Shown piece after piece: positions 32,481 through 44,515 of a DNA stretch of 64,000 nucleotides. The notes under the pieces were generated by a model. That model did no database searches and was not told where the DNA came from. It saw only the letters and a program-made list of their open reading frames with translations. The position numbers and the translations under genes were made by a program. The stretch is taken from positions 3,213,820 through 3,277,819 of the forward strand of contig CM034604.1 in assembly GCA_020091685.1 (NCBI GenBank), in the 5' to 3' direction. Positions within the stretch are counted from its first letter, which is position 1. Each line of letters starts with the position of its first letter. This stretch comes from Lutjanus erythropterus. Its lineage: Eukaryota > Chordata > Actinopteri > Lutjaniformes > Lutjanidae.

Positions 32481-34560
32481 AAGCAGGTTCTCCAGGCCAA
32501 ATTGACCTGGATTCATCTTTTACCTTGACAAGGAAAAAAACAATTTAATCACAACTTTCTGTTGCTGCTCAAAGGGAAAAAAAACACTCATATTTAAACT
32601 TAGCGCTGGCCTTATATATAATATCTTATATTTCTAGGCTATTCCACAATATTCAACATATATATACTAACATTTTCTCCAAAATAACTCAAATCGTGCA
32701 AACATGTGATGATCATGTATGCATTGCTTTAGATTAAATGACACAACAGTATATAAAGTGCTTAAAATTATCACAATTCTACAGCAATAAAATGCAAAAT
32801 TCACATTAATGCAGCAGATATTAATCCAGAAACATCAGATATAAGTAAAACCATTTTATTGCACAAACACTAATTCAAGTTAATTTGCTGCTATACTCAC
32901 ATACTTTTAGTTTAGTGAGGTTTGGAAAGCAGTAGTGCAATATTTTCATAATGGAGTTGGTGTTATAGTACTTTTGCTCAAGAAATGAAACCGAACATTT
33001 CTTTTCTTTAACCTCTGGTCAACGCCTGGGGGACATTTTCAAAAAATCATGATGTTCAATTATTTCAAAATGAATTATGTATTTGAAAATATATATTTGT
33101 TAGTAGGCAGCTTCACCTCTGAAATAATTCACACATAAACACAACACTGGTATGAACTGCATTCATCACTTTAGTTTGGTGAGAACACAGAACACCACAT
33201 CACAGTTGAGTTAATATTATTACTGAGTAATGATGTGCGCTGATTGTGCCTGTAGCTCCAAAGTGATGGCGCAACTAAAGTTTTTACTGGAAAAAATATG
33301 GCAAAAATACTCTGGAAAGATGTTACATTAATAATTGACATAATTTGAGCTGAGCGACCTTCTAATAATGAACCTTGTAAACAGCATAAAATAACAGACC
33401 ACGTGGAGCTAAAACCGACCTGATGTTGTTACTTCTGTCTGCTCTTAGTAAAAGTTCACATAATAAGCACCAACTGCAACAACAATAGAGACACTGGACT
33501 TCATGCACGAATCACTCATATGAACAAATTTGTTCTTAAGTGGTGTGTGTGCTTCTTTCAGATATGAACACAATTCACGAGTGGTCCTGACCTGTCGTAG
33601 AGTCATGTGCAGTCAGTCTGCTGGTATACAAAGAGTTATTTTCTTTAATGACTGTATATTTCATTAGTTTGAAGACATGTTGAGTTTGAAAAATAAATTA
33701 CACTTCATAACTATGTAGACATTTCCTGTTTGAAGACATTTCAAATTATAATTGCAAATGTACACATAAAGCCTCTCATCATTAATTTAATTACACATTA
33801 TTACCTGCTGTCAGGTGTGTTGTCCATATATCTGCACATGCAGGCTTATGAAGTCTCTGTCCAGGAGAACATCTTCACTTATTCTGTCCTCTGTCTCCGT
33901 GATGAAAATTTCCCCTTGACCCCCTCCTCCCGCTGCAGTCATCTATCGCCTCTTGCTGTTGCGAGACATTTCCTCTTTATTTCAGTGACAGTCCGACCCT
34001 CAGGTAACACGGCATTAGCAGCACTCATTTTTCCCGTTCTTTGCTTTAGCAGGTGCTTAATGATGCTGATGGTGTTAAAAAAAATCACAGGTTTTCCTTT
34101 ACAGATCTCTGAAAGCAGGAATTCAAATTCCAAACTCACACCTGGGACAGGAAGCACAGCCTTATGTGGTATCACTGGGGCGTCGATTATGCTAATTTAC
34201 AAGTCTCATGTTCATATGAGCCCTTTGTACGAAAAGAAAGTATGAGAAAGTTAAGATAAGAATATGAAAATGTTCTTGCATGAGGCCCAGTGGCTTCCCT
34301 CCACAATGAGCAGATTAGTCCAGGTAAGATCATCTGCACCCTTGGTTAGCACACCCACAGTAACCTGTGTGTCACCTGCTGAGTCTTCCCCTTTAAGGAA
34401 GGTGGGTTTGTGGTGCGCCAGCTAGTTAACAGCTGCGAGTCATGCTGAAGACAGTTAAAATATGTTGTTGCCATGGCAAAAACATCTCAATGACTCACGG
34501 CTGCCAACTAGCTAAACTAGCTAGCCAAACACACCAACTACGCTGTATAAAAAGACCTTA
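32481..34560. other. No convincing gene
   Basis: AT-rich unique DNA. A 171-codon open frame at 33,730-34,245 begins at TTG, not ATG, and has no recognisable domain. A pyrimidine-rich segment with ACAG/GTAAC-type splice-like words lies near 33,940-34,010. Confidence 0.5.
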
Positions 34561-34568
34561 GATAAACA

Positions 34569-34781
34569 TCAGAGTTGCCAGATCTGCAGTTTCCTCACTG
34601 AATTCGGCTGCATCAGGTTGAATTTTTCATCTGCTACCTGGATAAACATATTGTGCGTGCAAATTACATGAAACCCATGTCACGCTTAATGCTCTTTGCC
34701 CATCTGTGCAAGTTTTATTGCCCGTTGGGCTGATTTTGATCTGACATTTGGCTGATTTTGTCATGCAGACCTGGCAACTTG
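34569..34781. mobile_element. Compact hAT MITE, 213 bp, perfect target duplication
   Basis: GATAAACA occurs at 34,561-34,568 and 34,782-34,789, a perfect 8-bp target duplication. The left end TCAGAGTTGCCAGATCTGCA and the inverted right end CAAGTTGCCAGGTCTGCA are inverted termini differing at two positions over 18. The interior is too short to code. Well-kept ends suggest a fairly recent insertion. Confidence 0.9.
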
Positions 34782-34789
34782 GATAAACA

Positions 34790-35129
34790 ATGACTATTTG
34801 TTTTCAGTGGCAGGAAACACAACACGCAGCCTTTCAGTAAGTATAACCTGAGCTCAACTACGCACTTCATGGCTAAATAAAGTAATGCAACCAGCCCTTA
34901 GCAGCAGGTCGGCGACCAGGAAACACTCAAATACGACGATATGGACATTATTTCATACTCAAATGTACGATATATATTCAGAATGCGACCCAACCCTACT
35001 TAAATTTATATCTGAATTAATTTTTCAAGTATATAATGAAGGGCTTTCAGGTCATACAGCATTTGAATCAACCAGAGTAAACCTTCAATTATCACAAAAA
35101 TTAAAACAAAGAGAATAAAAATCAGCCAC
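34790..35129. other. No feature recognised
   Basis: AT-rich unique sequence. Confidence 0.5.
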
Positions 35130-35640
35130 GTATGTAAGCTGATGCTGAATAAACGCCTATGCCACCTTGTTTCACCTCACCTCAGTATGAATGGCTTCTT
35201 TTTCATTAGCTTGATTTGATATGATTTCCTGCATTCTGTCCAACAATATGACGTCCAAATGAGAATTTGAAAATACAATGACGATTTAAATACATTTGGC
35301 CTTTCAAATTGGGGGTTAAAAAGACTGGACGGCAATTATAGCAAATATACTTTTCTTGCTGACGGTTTGCTGCACACTGCTCTATTCTTGGTGAGCATTA
35401 GTGCATGAGTAATTATGGAGAATTATTCAACGGGAGCATAATTATGCAAAGTCTTTCAAATGACGGACAAATCTGTCGCATTATATTCATTGTTTTGCAA
35501 ATGCGGTTGATGGTTCTGTTATCTGTCTCTTGCTCTGCAACACCTGTTTGGTATAATTAAAACAAACTTTGACATGGGATTGTGACTGTGGCAATTAACA
35601 GCATCATAAATGCTATTCAGCCTTAGATAATGGTTGGCTA
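35130..35640. promoter_or_regulatory. Candidate conserved non-coding block 9, POU/homeodomain-rich
   Basis: Repeat-free AT-rich sequence with ordered factor-type words. GAGTAATTATGGAG (about 35,407) carries a TAATTA homeodomain core. ATTATGCAAA (35,441-35,450) and TTTGCAAAT (35,494-35,502) resemble octamer or C/EBP sites, and GTATAATTAAAAC lies near 35,550. No stop-free frame or transposon end is present. This is one of the clearest enhancer-like blocks by texture. Confidence 0.5.
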
Positions 35641-37899
35641 ATGGCGGTCCAGGTGATTTTTTTTTTCACATGGACATTCTCTCTTTTAGCTGTGTGGGCA
35701 GCAGCACATGCCAAACTACATCAGATGTGTGGATTTGAATCCGTTCAACTCGGCTGGAGGCTTCAGAATGTAGAAAGTAGTTTAACTGATCGTTTGCATT
35801 TTACATTTAGAATGACATTCTTTCATTTAAAGTGATGCGCACCCACACCCACAACCCTGCCAATCTATCTTCACTGACAGACACATTTTTGCAGTAAACA
35901 AAGCCCTGAAGTGCTGTTTAGCTCTTGATTCTGGCTAATTTTTTATTCTGAATTCTTCATGTAGTCTAGGGCAGTGGCAATTTAAAAAAATGGATCATAC
36001 TATGGTTCATTTTATTTTAGCCTAAACAATATATGAACACTAAATAAATGCTTTAAAACACACTATAATGTTATTTGCACAACAAAGACATTTAACTAGT
36101 AGTGCTTCTGTATAACTCCTCATATTTAGCATCCATAGCTGGTATATTAACAGTTAAAGTCTGTGTAACTAATTGCATTATACATATTAGAACATAGTTG
36201 CTGAAAACATGTGAAAAGACTGAGAATTATATATTTGTAGTTGTTGGCTTGGTGACATGCCAGAGCCATGGTCCCACAACAATACACAAGCCCCACAAAA
36301 CCGACACACAAATGACACCACCTCCCCCTCCCCAAACATACCTGCAGCGACTCTCTCAGTCTAAATCAGCCCAGCAGTTCACTTCAGCTCACTTCAGTTC
36401 CAAAATCCCAACACAGAAGAAAAAAATACCATCCTGTCACTGTCCTCTGCCTCTGGTGGCTCAAATATGTCTGGACATGTCCAGTACAGCTGCTGGATGG
36501 AGCATCCATGTTTCAGATTGCTTTCAGGTCATAGTGATGTTTGACACTGAGACAGCAGATTGGACACGCCCCCAGCACTTCATAGCAGATAAAACTGCTC
36601 ATTTTGTCATGAGTTTGTGACCTAATTTTATATACTTAGTGATTTTTTTTTAATCATTCAAAGTTGGCTGGGTGGTTAATAACACATTTCTGTGGTTTGA
36701 CAAACTCTGAACACACATTCATTGTTGCTTTACACAAACTTTAAAGAGCAACAATCAATGGGGAAACTCCAACGGTCAACCGACCAATGGTGTAACTTCA
36801 GTTGCAGACTTCCTCGTTCAATGGTGGCCCCCAGCTGTGCTGCGATCCAGCCAAAGACAGATAAAACCCTTGGCAAGCAAGCTTGATCAGCCTTCAAAGC
36901 ATCTTTGCAGAGAAATGCTATTTCACAAGCAGTGTAACATGAGTTAAACAAGTAAAGCATAGTATTTCGCAATCCTTCCCCAACCTTATCAATGGACTTC
37001 TCAAAACACGTCCCGAAAAACGTCAATAATGAGTCAGTTGCCAGGAGTGAATTTTGAAACAAAATCCCTGGAAGTTTTGCTGATACGGTCAACATGAACA
37101 TTTTGTGACTTTGCCAACATTTTCATCAAAAACACATCCTCAGTATGTTGATGAAAAATAAAATCTGGGCGACATTTGTTCTATATGGAGACAGGGGTTG
37201 CAAAATACATGTGTTTGATGGCAGAATGCCTACAGTGTGAGTGAAACTCAATGTGAGAGGCCCAGAATGAATTATGGCTCACAAGGCATCACACAGCTTA
37301 CTGTAAAATACTCAACACTTATTCTAACACTTAACAAGCAGTAGAGGCAGTAGTGGTGGTGAAAGTAGTAGTAGGCTGTATTTCTACCCTTTAATGGGAA
37401 CGAAACATATTCTGTAGTCCTCTCCAACAAATGGCTGCTCTGCACTGGCGTCAAACGAGTGAGAGTAAAGGTGAGAAAATAGAGGTGTACATCCATTTGG
37501 ATTGTTCCATTGCTTGAACTGTAGTGTAAGTAAAGTGTCATCCCATGTCTGCAAATATATTCCCCCTGGGGTCAAAGTCAATAACCCATTACATGGATTA
37601 AAAGAGCCTCTTCTGTCCTTCACCGTTCAGTTCTGGACGGCAAATAGCTTCTGATTTTTATTCATTGGTTTCTATCACAAAGAAATAGTTGGTAAAGTAT
37701 GTGTCAAAGCAATTTACTCCCTAACATACACTCCCACACAGAACAAGACTCATGCTGTTCGCCTAAGCGTCGGGCTTCCTGACTCACAAAGAGACGGAAG
37801 AAAGAAAAGAAATCCCATCTTGAAGGAAATCTTAAGCAGATGCATAGAAGCAGGAAAATCCCCCTGGATAAGCCGTTATGGTGTGAAAGCCTCTCTCTG
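35641..37899. other. No convincing gene
   Basis: Unique, mostly AT-rich sequence. Open frames of 123-140 codons occur on both strands (36,198-36,620 plus; 36,730-37,101 minus) but have no domain, splice support or codon pattern I trust. Confidence 0.5.
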
Positions 37900-38260
37900 G
37901 TTATGAGCTGACAACACACCGCCTTTATTAAACACAGGTTTCATCTGTGACAGATCTAGAAAGGTGTTCCAGAGATGCACCGCAGGTTGCGTCTAACCCG
38001 ACCGGCCGATCCGCCGGCGCGGGCCACTCACGGAGTCTAAACCAGTACGGCGGAGAAATGACACCAGATTTGTGCCTCCAATCTCGCCCTTGGAATCCCA
38101 GGTTCATGCTTGACGATGTATTTAATACTTGATATGCGCTCACCTGAGTTGTAGCAGCCTTACATTTCTCACCATTGTTGCATCCAGGGGATCCTTTAAG
38201 AGCCCATTCTGAGTTAAGCTGAGGTATAATCACATCAGTCTACAGTAATCCAGTGCATGT
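37900..38260. promoter_or_regulatory. Candidate conserved non-coding block 10
   Basis: Unique sequence with a short CpG-dense core (37,985-38,045, including CCGACCGGCCGATCCGCCGG) flanked by AT-rich words such as GATGTATTTAATACTTGATA. No repeat or coding structure. Regulatory role inferred. Confidence 0.4.
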
Positions 38261-39095
38261 GCAATACAATGGCTGTGAACGCTGCACTTTCACTAAGACT
38301 CCACTTAAAGGATCACTCCTTTTATTACAACTTGGGTTTTATTTATGCACTTGAGGCTATCAGTAATAATGACGCTGTACTCAGTTATTTTCTGATATCT
38401 GTGGGAACGGGGCGTCAGCACTGTGAGTCTATCACGACTGAAACGGGACAAAAATAAACGCCCCAGGCGCTGTAGTTTGCAGGTTCATTGCAAGACGAGT
38501 CTAAAAAGAATCATGGTCACACTGTACAAAATTATTTTTTAGGGTGTCTCAGATTGTACCATGCATGATTGGTAAAATGTAATTCTAAGATGTAAATAGA
38601 AACCAATGCAAGTAAAGACTTGTCATCCATCTGCACTGCTCCCAGCTTTTCAAAATGCATCAAAACACTCTTTTCGGCTAAGCTAATGTGGCTAAAGTAA
38701 TAGCAAAGTTGATGGGTCAGTCCAGCACTTTGGTCGAGACTAGTGTTGCATATTTTACACAATTTCCTAACCAATAGTTGAACAAATTAACAATCAATAA
38801 TCAATTACTCATTAGAAAACACGTCTTTTTTAGTTTTATTTGAGCAATTCTAGCGCCTCATTAGCTATGTGAAACAAACAAAATAAGCATCAAATTCGGT
38901 GCAGCTACTGGCAGACCAAACCAAAGTGAGAAAACCTGTGAGATCTGGAGAAATGGTGCACAAAACAAACATTATAAGTTAATAAATGTGTTAATCTCTT
39001 CAACTCTTAATGGCAATTAATTGATAAATGATTAATCATCAATCAAGACTTTAATATCTTAACAAATACTAGATAGATTGGCATAAAATTTGAGA
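38261..39095. other. No gene recognised; possible worn hAT fragment
   Basis: At 38,740-39,050 words such as CAATCAATAATCAATTACTC and GATTAATCATCAATC resemble the TAGGGCTG hAT family but cannot be aligned end to end by eye. Confidence 0.35.
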
Positions 39096-39239
39096 GAGAC
39101 CTGGATGCAGACATAAGCAAGAGCATGTGCAAGAGGCAACTCCGCAAATAACAGGAAATCATGTGATCTCAGAAGCAGAAATTGGTCTTCCTCGTGTTGC
39201 ATAAACACAACTTTATAACTATCTAACTGGATGGGCGGC

Positions 39240-39355
39240 AGCAGCTCGGTCCACAAGGACTAACCCTCCTGGGCACAGTCGAGGTGCCCTTAGGCAAGAC
39301 ACCGAACTCCCAACTGCTCGGGGCGTCTGTTTCTGCGCAGCGTCCATCACTCTAC
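39240..39355 (+). mobile_element. Dispersed fish repeat fragment (SINE/LINE tail type)
   Basis: GAGGTGCCCTTAGGCAAGAC and ACCGAACTCCCAACTGCTCG are worn versions of a very common fish repeat phrase of the type 'cctgagcaaggcac...cccaactgctc'. It ends close to the (TG)n run, as often seen. Confidence 0.55.
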
Positions 39356-39400
39356 CACCTCTCCCACAAAAACACTGCATGTGCGTGTGTGTATACAAGC

Positions 39401-39401
<1 letters not shown>

Positions 39402-39451
<50 letters not shown>
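39402..39451 (+). repeat. (TG)n microsatellite, 25 units
   Basis: Perfect dinucleotide run. Open frames across it are repeat translations. Confidence 0.97.
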
Positions 39452-39454
<3 letters not shown>

Positions 39455-39924
39455 TACTGTAAAAACAATGGAGTGAAAAAAAAGTGTTTTCCTGGTGGAC
39501 AAATAGCTTAACTTGTTGCTGGAATAACTGTTAATTGCTGTTGCCATTAGCTAGTGATTAAAGTTGTTTTTTTGCACAGCAGCTTCGCCCTCAGAAACAC
39601 TCTGCTAAGGTGTCAATTGTTTTTCCAACCTAATTTTTGTCTTGTTTGTGGTGATAAACGGTAAATCAATACAATTCAGTCACTAGTTTCCCCAACATCA
39701 GTAAATAAATTAGAAAAGTTGTGTTTTGTACAGTAAGGCCTGGCCACCTTCTCACCTCTTCTGCCATAAATGGGCTACGCACTTGTGCAATGCAGACGTC
39801 TATGCAGAAACGACACGAAGACGACCAACTTTTACCGCTGAGATCACATTATTTCCTGTCATCTGTGGAGGTGTCTATTGTGCATTCTCTCCACCGTTCT
39901 GTCTGTAGCTAAGTACTCTAAGTA

Positions 39925-40432
39925 GAGGTGTGAAATCACCCAGGATGCAATCAGGACGCGTTGATCTGATCACTCAGACCACATTCGGAGATGGTCTGGG
40001 CTTCCTATGACCACATTTTTTAGCAGTGCCTACACGATGTGTCCTGGGCCGCCTACTCAACTGATGTCCTGTAAGTCCATCATTTGGTTGACTGTAATGC
40101 AAATGACATGTTTGGACTCTCTTACCTGCCAGGATAAGCAGCAGATGTTTGTGAACACTCTCATCATCGAACTAGTGACCCCAATATGCCTTCAAAATTG
40201 AGCTGTTGAGTTAAAGTAACACTGCGTGCAATAAATTATTTATTATTTTGTCCCTCTTATAAATTAGAAAAATGTTGTACAAAGTAATTTCTTTTAAGAA
40301 CTTGGAAATAAGATCCAAGAAACATCTGGAGACACATTTTAATGCCAAGTGTGAGTTTAGCTTAAAACTCTCCACTCGTGATTGGATCACCAAGGACACC
40401 AGTTAATACTGGGTGTAAACAGGCTCTGTATC
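39925..40432. mobile_element. Possible non-autonomous DNA element
   Basis: GATCTGATCACTCAGACCAC and CATTCGGAGATGGTCTGGG near the left, and GTGATTGGATCACCAAGGAC with CTGGGTGTAAACAGG near the right, match the arrangement of a teleost DNA element I recognise only loosely. The boundaries are approximate. Confidence 0.4.
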
Positions 40433-40462
40433 ACTTGTATTCTATTGGTTGGTTTGTAGATG

Positions 40463-40968
40463 CACTGTAAAAAAAAATAGTCAGGAAGACTTTTAAGGCA
40501 ATGTGCTGCAATAGATTCTTGAGCCCAACTCAAACTCTGAAGTTTTGAAATGAACTTTAAAAAGTTTTGCTGACTTATGATCTTTAGTTGACATGATTAA
40601 TTTTTCTTCTTTACATAAACTTGAATCTTTGAGTTTTAGAAACTTCAAAAAGTGGTCACAGTGAGTTGCGAACCTGATTTGTCTTTCTTTTTTTTTTTTC
40701 TTGGTGCCTGATAAAAATTTAAATTGAAAATATTAAAACTTCAACATTTACTTTCACTTCATTGAATTTACTCTTTTTTTAATACAATGTTTTGAGTTTC
40801 TAAAATTCAAAGCTTTAAGTTTATCTAAAGAAGAAAAGTATATTATCTCGACAAAAGATCAGTAGTTGGTAAAACTTTTTAAAACTTTGGGCTCAAAACT
40901 CAAAAATCTACCTCAGTCTGTTGCCTGGAAATTTTGAGTTTTCTCAACTTTTTCATTTTTTTACAGTG
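40463..40968. mobile_element. Long-palindrome MITE, copy 3 (free-standing, complete)
   Basis: Begins CACTGTAAAAAAAAATAGTC and ends in its inverse, TTTTTTTACAGTG. Nearly the whole 506 bp folds on itself: the left arm has TTTTCTTCTTTACATAAACT and TTTGAGTTTTAGAAAC, and the right arm has GTTTCTAAAATTCAAAGC and AGTTTATCTAAAGAAGAAAA. No coding capacity. A target duplication is not clear. It defines the family found inside two hAT elements at 8.2 and 19.1 kb. Confidence 0.85.
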
Positions 40969-41279
40969 TGTTGGTCATTGCAGCAGTCCCATTGTAAGTA
41001 GTTTTGGGTTGCTGAGCAAAGTTTTTTTCCAACTTTTGTCTGCTCACAGTTGTACAGCATATAGTGGTCTTAAAACCCAATTTGTAATTACCCAGATTAT
41101 TCTTTAAAAGCCTATCACAGCATTACAAGTTCATTAGCAGCACAGCAGCACTGTACTTCAGTGAATTCTCCGCTGGTCCAAACACGACCCTGCTCTGGCT
41201 TTTTGCTAGTTAAACTGGGACTTGGGGACTGGGGATTCATAGCTAGCTGGAACTTGTGGACAGTATCCTAACTCAGCTA

Positions 41280-42420
41280 ACCCTGCTGTTTCTCCAATGT
41301 GTCCACATGACCTCCGGACTCAATATCCTTATTTGCCTGTTTAGCTCGAGACGCGCACCCCACACCAAAGTTGTTACAGCAAAGCGGTGATTTATTTAGC
41401 CAATTAAACTCTGGGATAATTAGGCGGAGACAATGAGGGAGCCGGGCGGGGAATTTGTCCAGCACGCAGAGGTTAATGATAATCCTCTTTGAGATAAGTG
41501 CCATGTGACCAATGGGAGTTCAGAGTGGAGTGCCTGATCCAGCACACATCACTGGGGCCTCTGAAGTGCATAAATTAGGATAAGGCGAGACCCTGGCTGA
41601 TTTACTGCAACTCCCAAGTGTCACGCTCATTATTGGAATGTCTTCTCCACACCGACATACGCCCGTCCGCTCATTTGATCATATTTGTTTCAATCTTTAG
41701 CACCTTTTTTTCCCCCCTTCTTTTTGCATAAAACAATGAATAATGGAACATGAAGACACTTATTATTTTCTCATGACGAGTGTGAATAATTGAATGAAGC
41801 GAGATGAGGCCTCCAGTGTTGTACGGCGGCCTCACAAACATCCACGCTTTCATTTTATTTGCTGATTTCAACATTATTGACAGCAGAGTGCATAATGAAA
41901 TAATCATCACCTAATCACACAGATTAAGTGCTAGTTCTCACGCACTTATTCATTTAATGGACATTCCGAGCTGCTGCATTTAAATAGAGATGGATGTGTG
42001 AGCTGTTCCTTTAATTTTGGGGTAATCAAAATCTATTAAAAAAAAAAAAAACATGGTAAAATGCTAAATGAGCATCAGACATAATCATATTCAGAGATTA
42101 GATCAAAGTTTAAAGTACTCTTACATAATCAAAATTAAAAGCCAATTATATCATTTAAAATAATAGCGGGTAATTTCATTCATTAGCTGTCGATTGGGAA
42201 ACATTCCTCCCAGCTGTATGTGACCATCGCAGCACTCGCATGAAAACCTGCTATCAGCAAAATAAGTAAAAACCCTCTTTCTGCTGGATGACATCATGTT
42301 TAGTGGAATTATCCATGGATTTGTAGCATGGAGACACATCAGCTGTGAGCGAAAATGTGATCTTAAATTGAATTGCAGAGAAGAAACCCTGTCAGGCTAC
42401 GTGGTTTGGGATTATAGCTG
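41280..42420. promoter_or_regulatory. Candidate conserved non-coding blocks 11 and 12
   Basis: Two unique stretches. The first (about 41,300-41,680) mixes CpG words with GATTTATTTAGCCAATTAAA and GGATAATTAGGCGG. The second (about 41,720-42,010) has AATGAAATAATCATCACC and ATTGAATGAAGCGAG. Neither has repeat or coding structure. The density of homeodomain- and CCAAT-like words is high. Confidence 0.45.
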
Positions 42421-42575
42421 AACATATTGTATTTCTTTGAATTATTTGACAGAATTATCCCACTCAAAAAATGATGACCAGAGGGTTTGTTCAACTTTAG
42501 GTGTTTTGTGTACATATAGAGATATATGTGCGTCCTATATCAGCCCAGCATCCCTTGGCTTTATGTCCATATTGA

Positions 42576-43260
42576 CGGTGGTGGACAGAGTACTGTTACA
42601 TTACTGAAATTTGACTCAATTACAAGTGAAAGCACTGATGTTGAAAAATACTTGAGTAAAAGTACAAAGTACTCTTCTCAGAAACTACTCAGAGTATTTG
42701 TTACTTTTTAGCTGTTCATGTTTAATACATTATCAATAGCAGCATTCAATCAAATAATTAATAGTTGCTAAGAGGGAAAAAAATCTTTTTTGTCAATTTT
42801 TTGTCAGTTTAAGTTTTCTTCATCAACAGACATGTCAAAAAAAATCGATGTCAAATGAGTTTCAGTTACTGCCATTTCTAGACTATTGATTAAATCCAGT
42901 GGAATTGATTCATACGTTTCTAATTAGTTCAATTCTTTACGGCAATTAATTCATTTATACTCAATCATTAGCATCTGTACTTCAAACCTGTGCTGCTGCA
43001 GCATTTTTGTCCACATATCCTGGTTTTCATTGGCTCCTTTATAATCGGATCACCTGATTGGCTACAAAAATGCAGATGAAAGGTGTGAGTATTAACTGTA
43101 CTCAATTAAGATTTTAAAAGTAACTAAGTAGATTACATAGTGCAATGTATACTTCAGTAGAAGTAAAAGTACAGATTTAGAAAATCTACTTAGAAAAGTA
43201 CCCAAGAAACTACTTAATCATAGTAATTTGAGTATTTGTAATTAGTTACTTCCACCCCTG
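42576..43260. mobile_element. hAT-type element, 685 bp, perfect target duplication
   Basis: CATATTGA occurs at 42,568-42,575 and 43,261-43,268, a perfect 8-bp target duplication. The left end CGGTGGTGGACAGAGTACTG and the inverted right end CAGGGGTGGAAGTAACTAAT are inverted termini. Subterminal AAAAGTACAAAGTACTC and AAGTAAAAGTACAGA words mark a very common fish hAT family. A further fragment lies at 45,670-45,775. Confidence 0.9.
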
Positions 43261-43284
43261 CATATTGAATATGTGTGTGTTTCA

Positions 43285-43940
43285 GTCAAATTCAAATAGC
43301 TTTATTGGCATGAACAAAAATATGTTGTTGCCAAAGGAGGTTATAGAAAATTCCATGTAACATAATACTTACATAGGTGTCATTTGCATGTATGCAAGTT
43401 CTATAAATATAGGATATGTTGCAGTAAATTACAGTTTAAGTCATAGTGGTTGTGAGTTCCTCAGGCAGTAGCAGGCAGATACATATTTATCTACCTGAGG
43501 AGCTCCTTCACTCAGGAGAGCAGCCAGTCTCTCTTCAGGGGTTAACATTTGTCAACTGGGTTTAGTCTTTTTTATTTCTCCATGGTGGAGAAAGTGGAGG
43601 AGGAAGTGCATCTCTGTTTCTATCTGTCCTTTTTGAGCAGTGACCACATACACACTGCTCTCTGGGCAGCCATGTCTGTCTGTGTCTGTTGTCCAGGTGG
43701 TGGTCACTCAGCCTGTGTTTGGTGAGGATCAGCCTGTGTTTCCTGTCTCTGACAGAGTGGACATATCCAGCCAATTTATACTCTCTGTTTAGAATTACAT
43801 AGCAATTCAGTCTACTTTGTTTTTTTGTTTCATTTCTCTGATGTTCCAGATAGAGATCTTTTGATTTATTCAGAATTTATTTTATTGTGTTGTGTTGTTT
43901 TGAATCAGTGCTGACAGAAGCCTGGTTGGTTTTGAATTAG
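43285..43940 (-). pseudogene. LINE 3'-end remnant, minus strand
   Basis: The plus strand starts with AAATAGCTTTATTGGCATGA, a typical inverted 3' tail of a fish LINE. The minus strand encodes, around 43,560-43,770, a Cys/His cluster (RQTWLPREQCVCGHCSKRTD) like the C-terminal region found after the reverse transcriptase in some LINEs. The rest of the element is missing and the frame is short, so it is a dead copy and not a zinc-finger gene. Confidence 0.65.
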
Positions 43941-44100
43941 AATTAGAATTTTGTATTTTGGTCACTGAACCTTTCCTTAACCTTAAGTCTACACTAGTTG
44001 CCATTTGCACATATGATATAGAGATAAACTGACAGTGGTGGTAGGGTGGCATAAATGTGTGCAATAACACTAACAACAGAACATAAGTATGACTAAAATC

Positions 44101-44515
44101 TTAAAGGGGCAGTTCACCCCCAAAATCAAAACTACATATTTTCCCGAGTTGCGGTGCTGTTTATCCATCTACATTTTTTTGTTGTGAGATTTGTGCCGTA
44201 GAGACTGTCTGCCTTCTCTCCAGTATAATGAAACTAAATGGCACTGGGCTTGTGGTGCTCAGAGCACCAAAAAAATACATTTGAAAAATTCAAAACCAGT
44301 GTCTCTTTCCAAAAATCATGCCCCGGTTACTCAGAATAATCCAGAAAGAGACACTGGATTTTTCCAATGTCATTTTTGGCGCTTTGAACACCACAGGACT
44401 TGTGCCATTTAGTTCCATTATACTGGAGAGAAGACAGACATCTCTGTGTTTGACATCTTCAAAACTTAACAACTGGCTGCATGAAATACAGTGTCAACAA
44501 TTGGTAGTATAGAAA
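44101..44515 (+). mobile_element. TTAA-type element with internal inverted repeat
   Basis: Begins TTAAAGGGGCAGTTCACCCC. Inside, CCAGTATAATGAAACTAAAT (44,220) faces its inverse ATTTAGTTCCATTATACTGG (44,408), and CCAGTGTCTCTTTCC faces GAAAGAGACACTGG, forming a stem of about 100 bp. The right terminus was not found and may be deleted. A fragment of the same family is at 13,486. Confidence 0.75.

Larger units (their letters stand above)
39100..39895. repeat. Inverted repeat pair, arms about 90 bp, about 600-bp spacer
   Basis: The left arm (39,105-39,210) read inverted contains CTGAGATCACATGATTTCCT and GCGGAGTTGCCTCTTGCACA. The right arm (39,805-39,895) contains CTGAGATCACATTATTTCCT and GTGGAGGTGTCTATTGTGCA. 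The spacer holds a fish repeat fragment (39,240-39,355) and a (TG)n microsatellite. It may be an old transposon with later insertions. Confidence 0.65.

Noticed and set aside
33730..34245. 171-codon plus-strand open frame, the longest in the window
   Set aside because: It begins at TTG, has no recognisable domain or splice context, and the composition follows the local AT-rich background.
36198..37101. Open frames of 140 (plus) and 123 (minus) codons
   Set aside because: No family features, no good splice partners, and they lie in ordinary AT-rich sequence, so chance frames are more likely.
43562..43774. Minus-strand frame with a Cys/His cluster, at first sight a zinc finger
   Set aside because: It sits in a LINE 3' remnant with a matching tail, and the cluster fits a LINE C-terminus.
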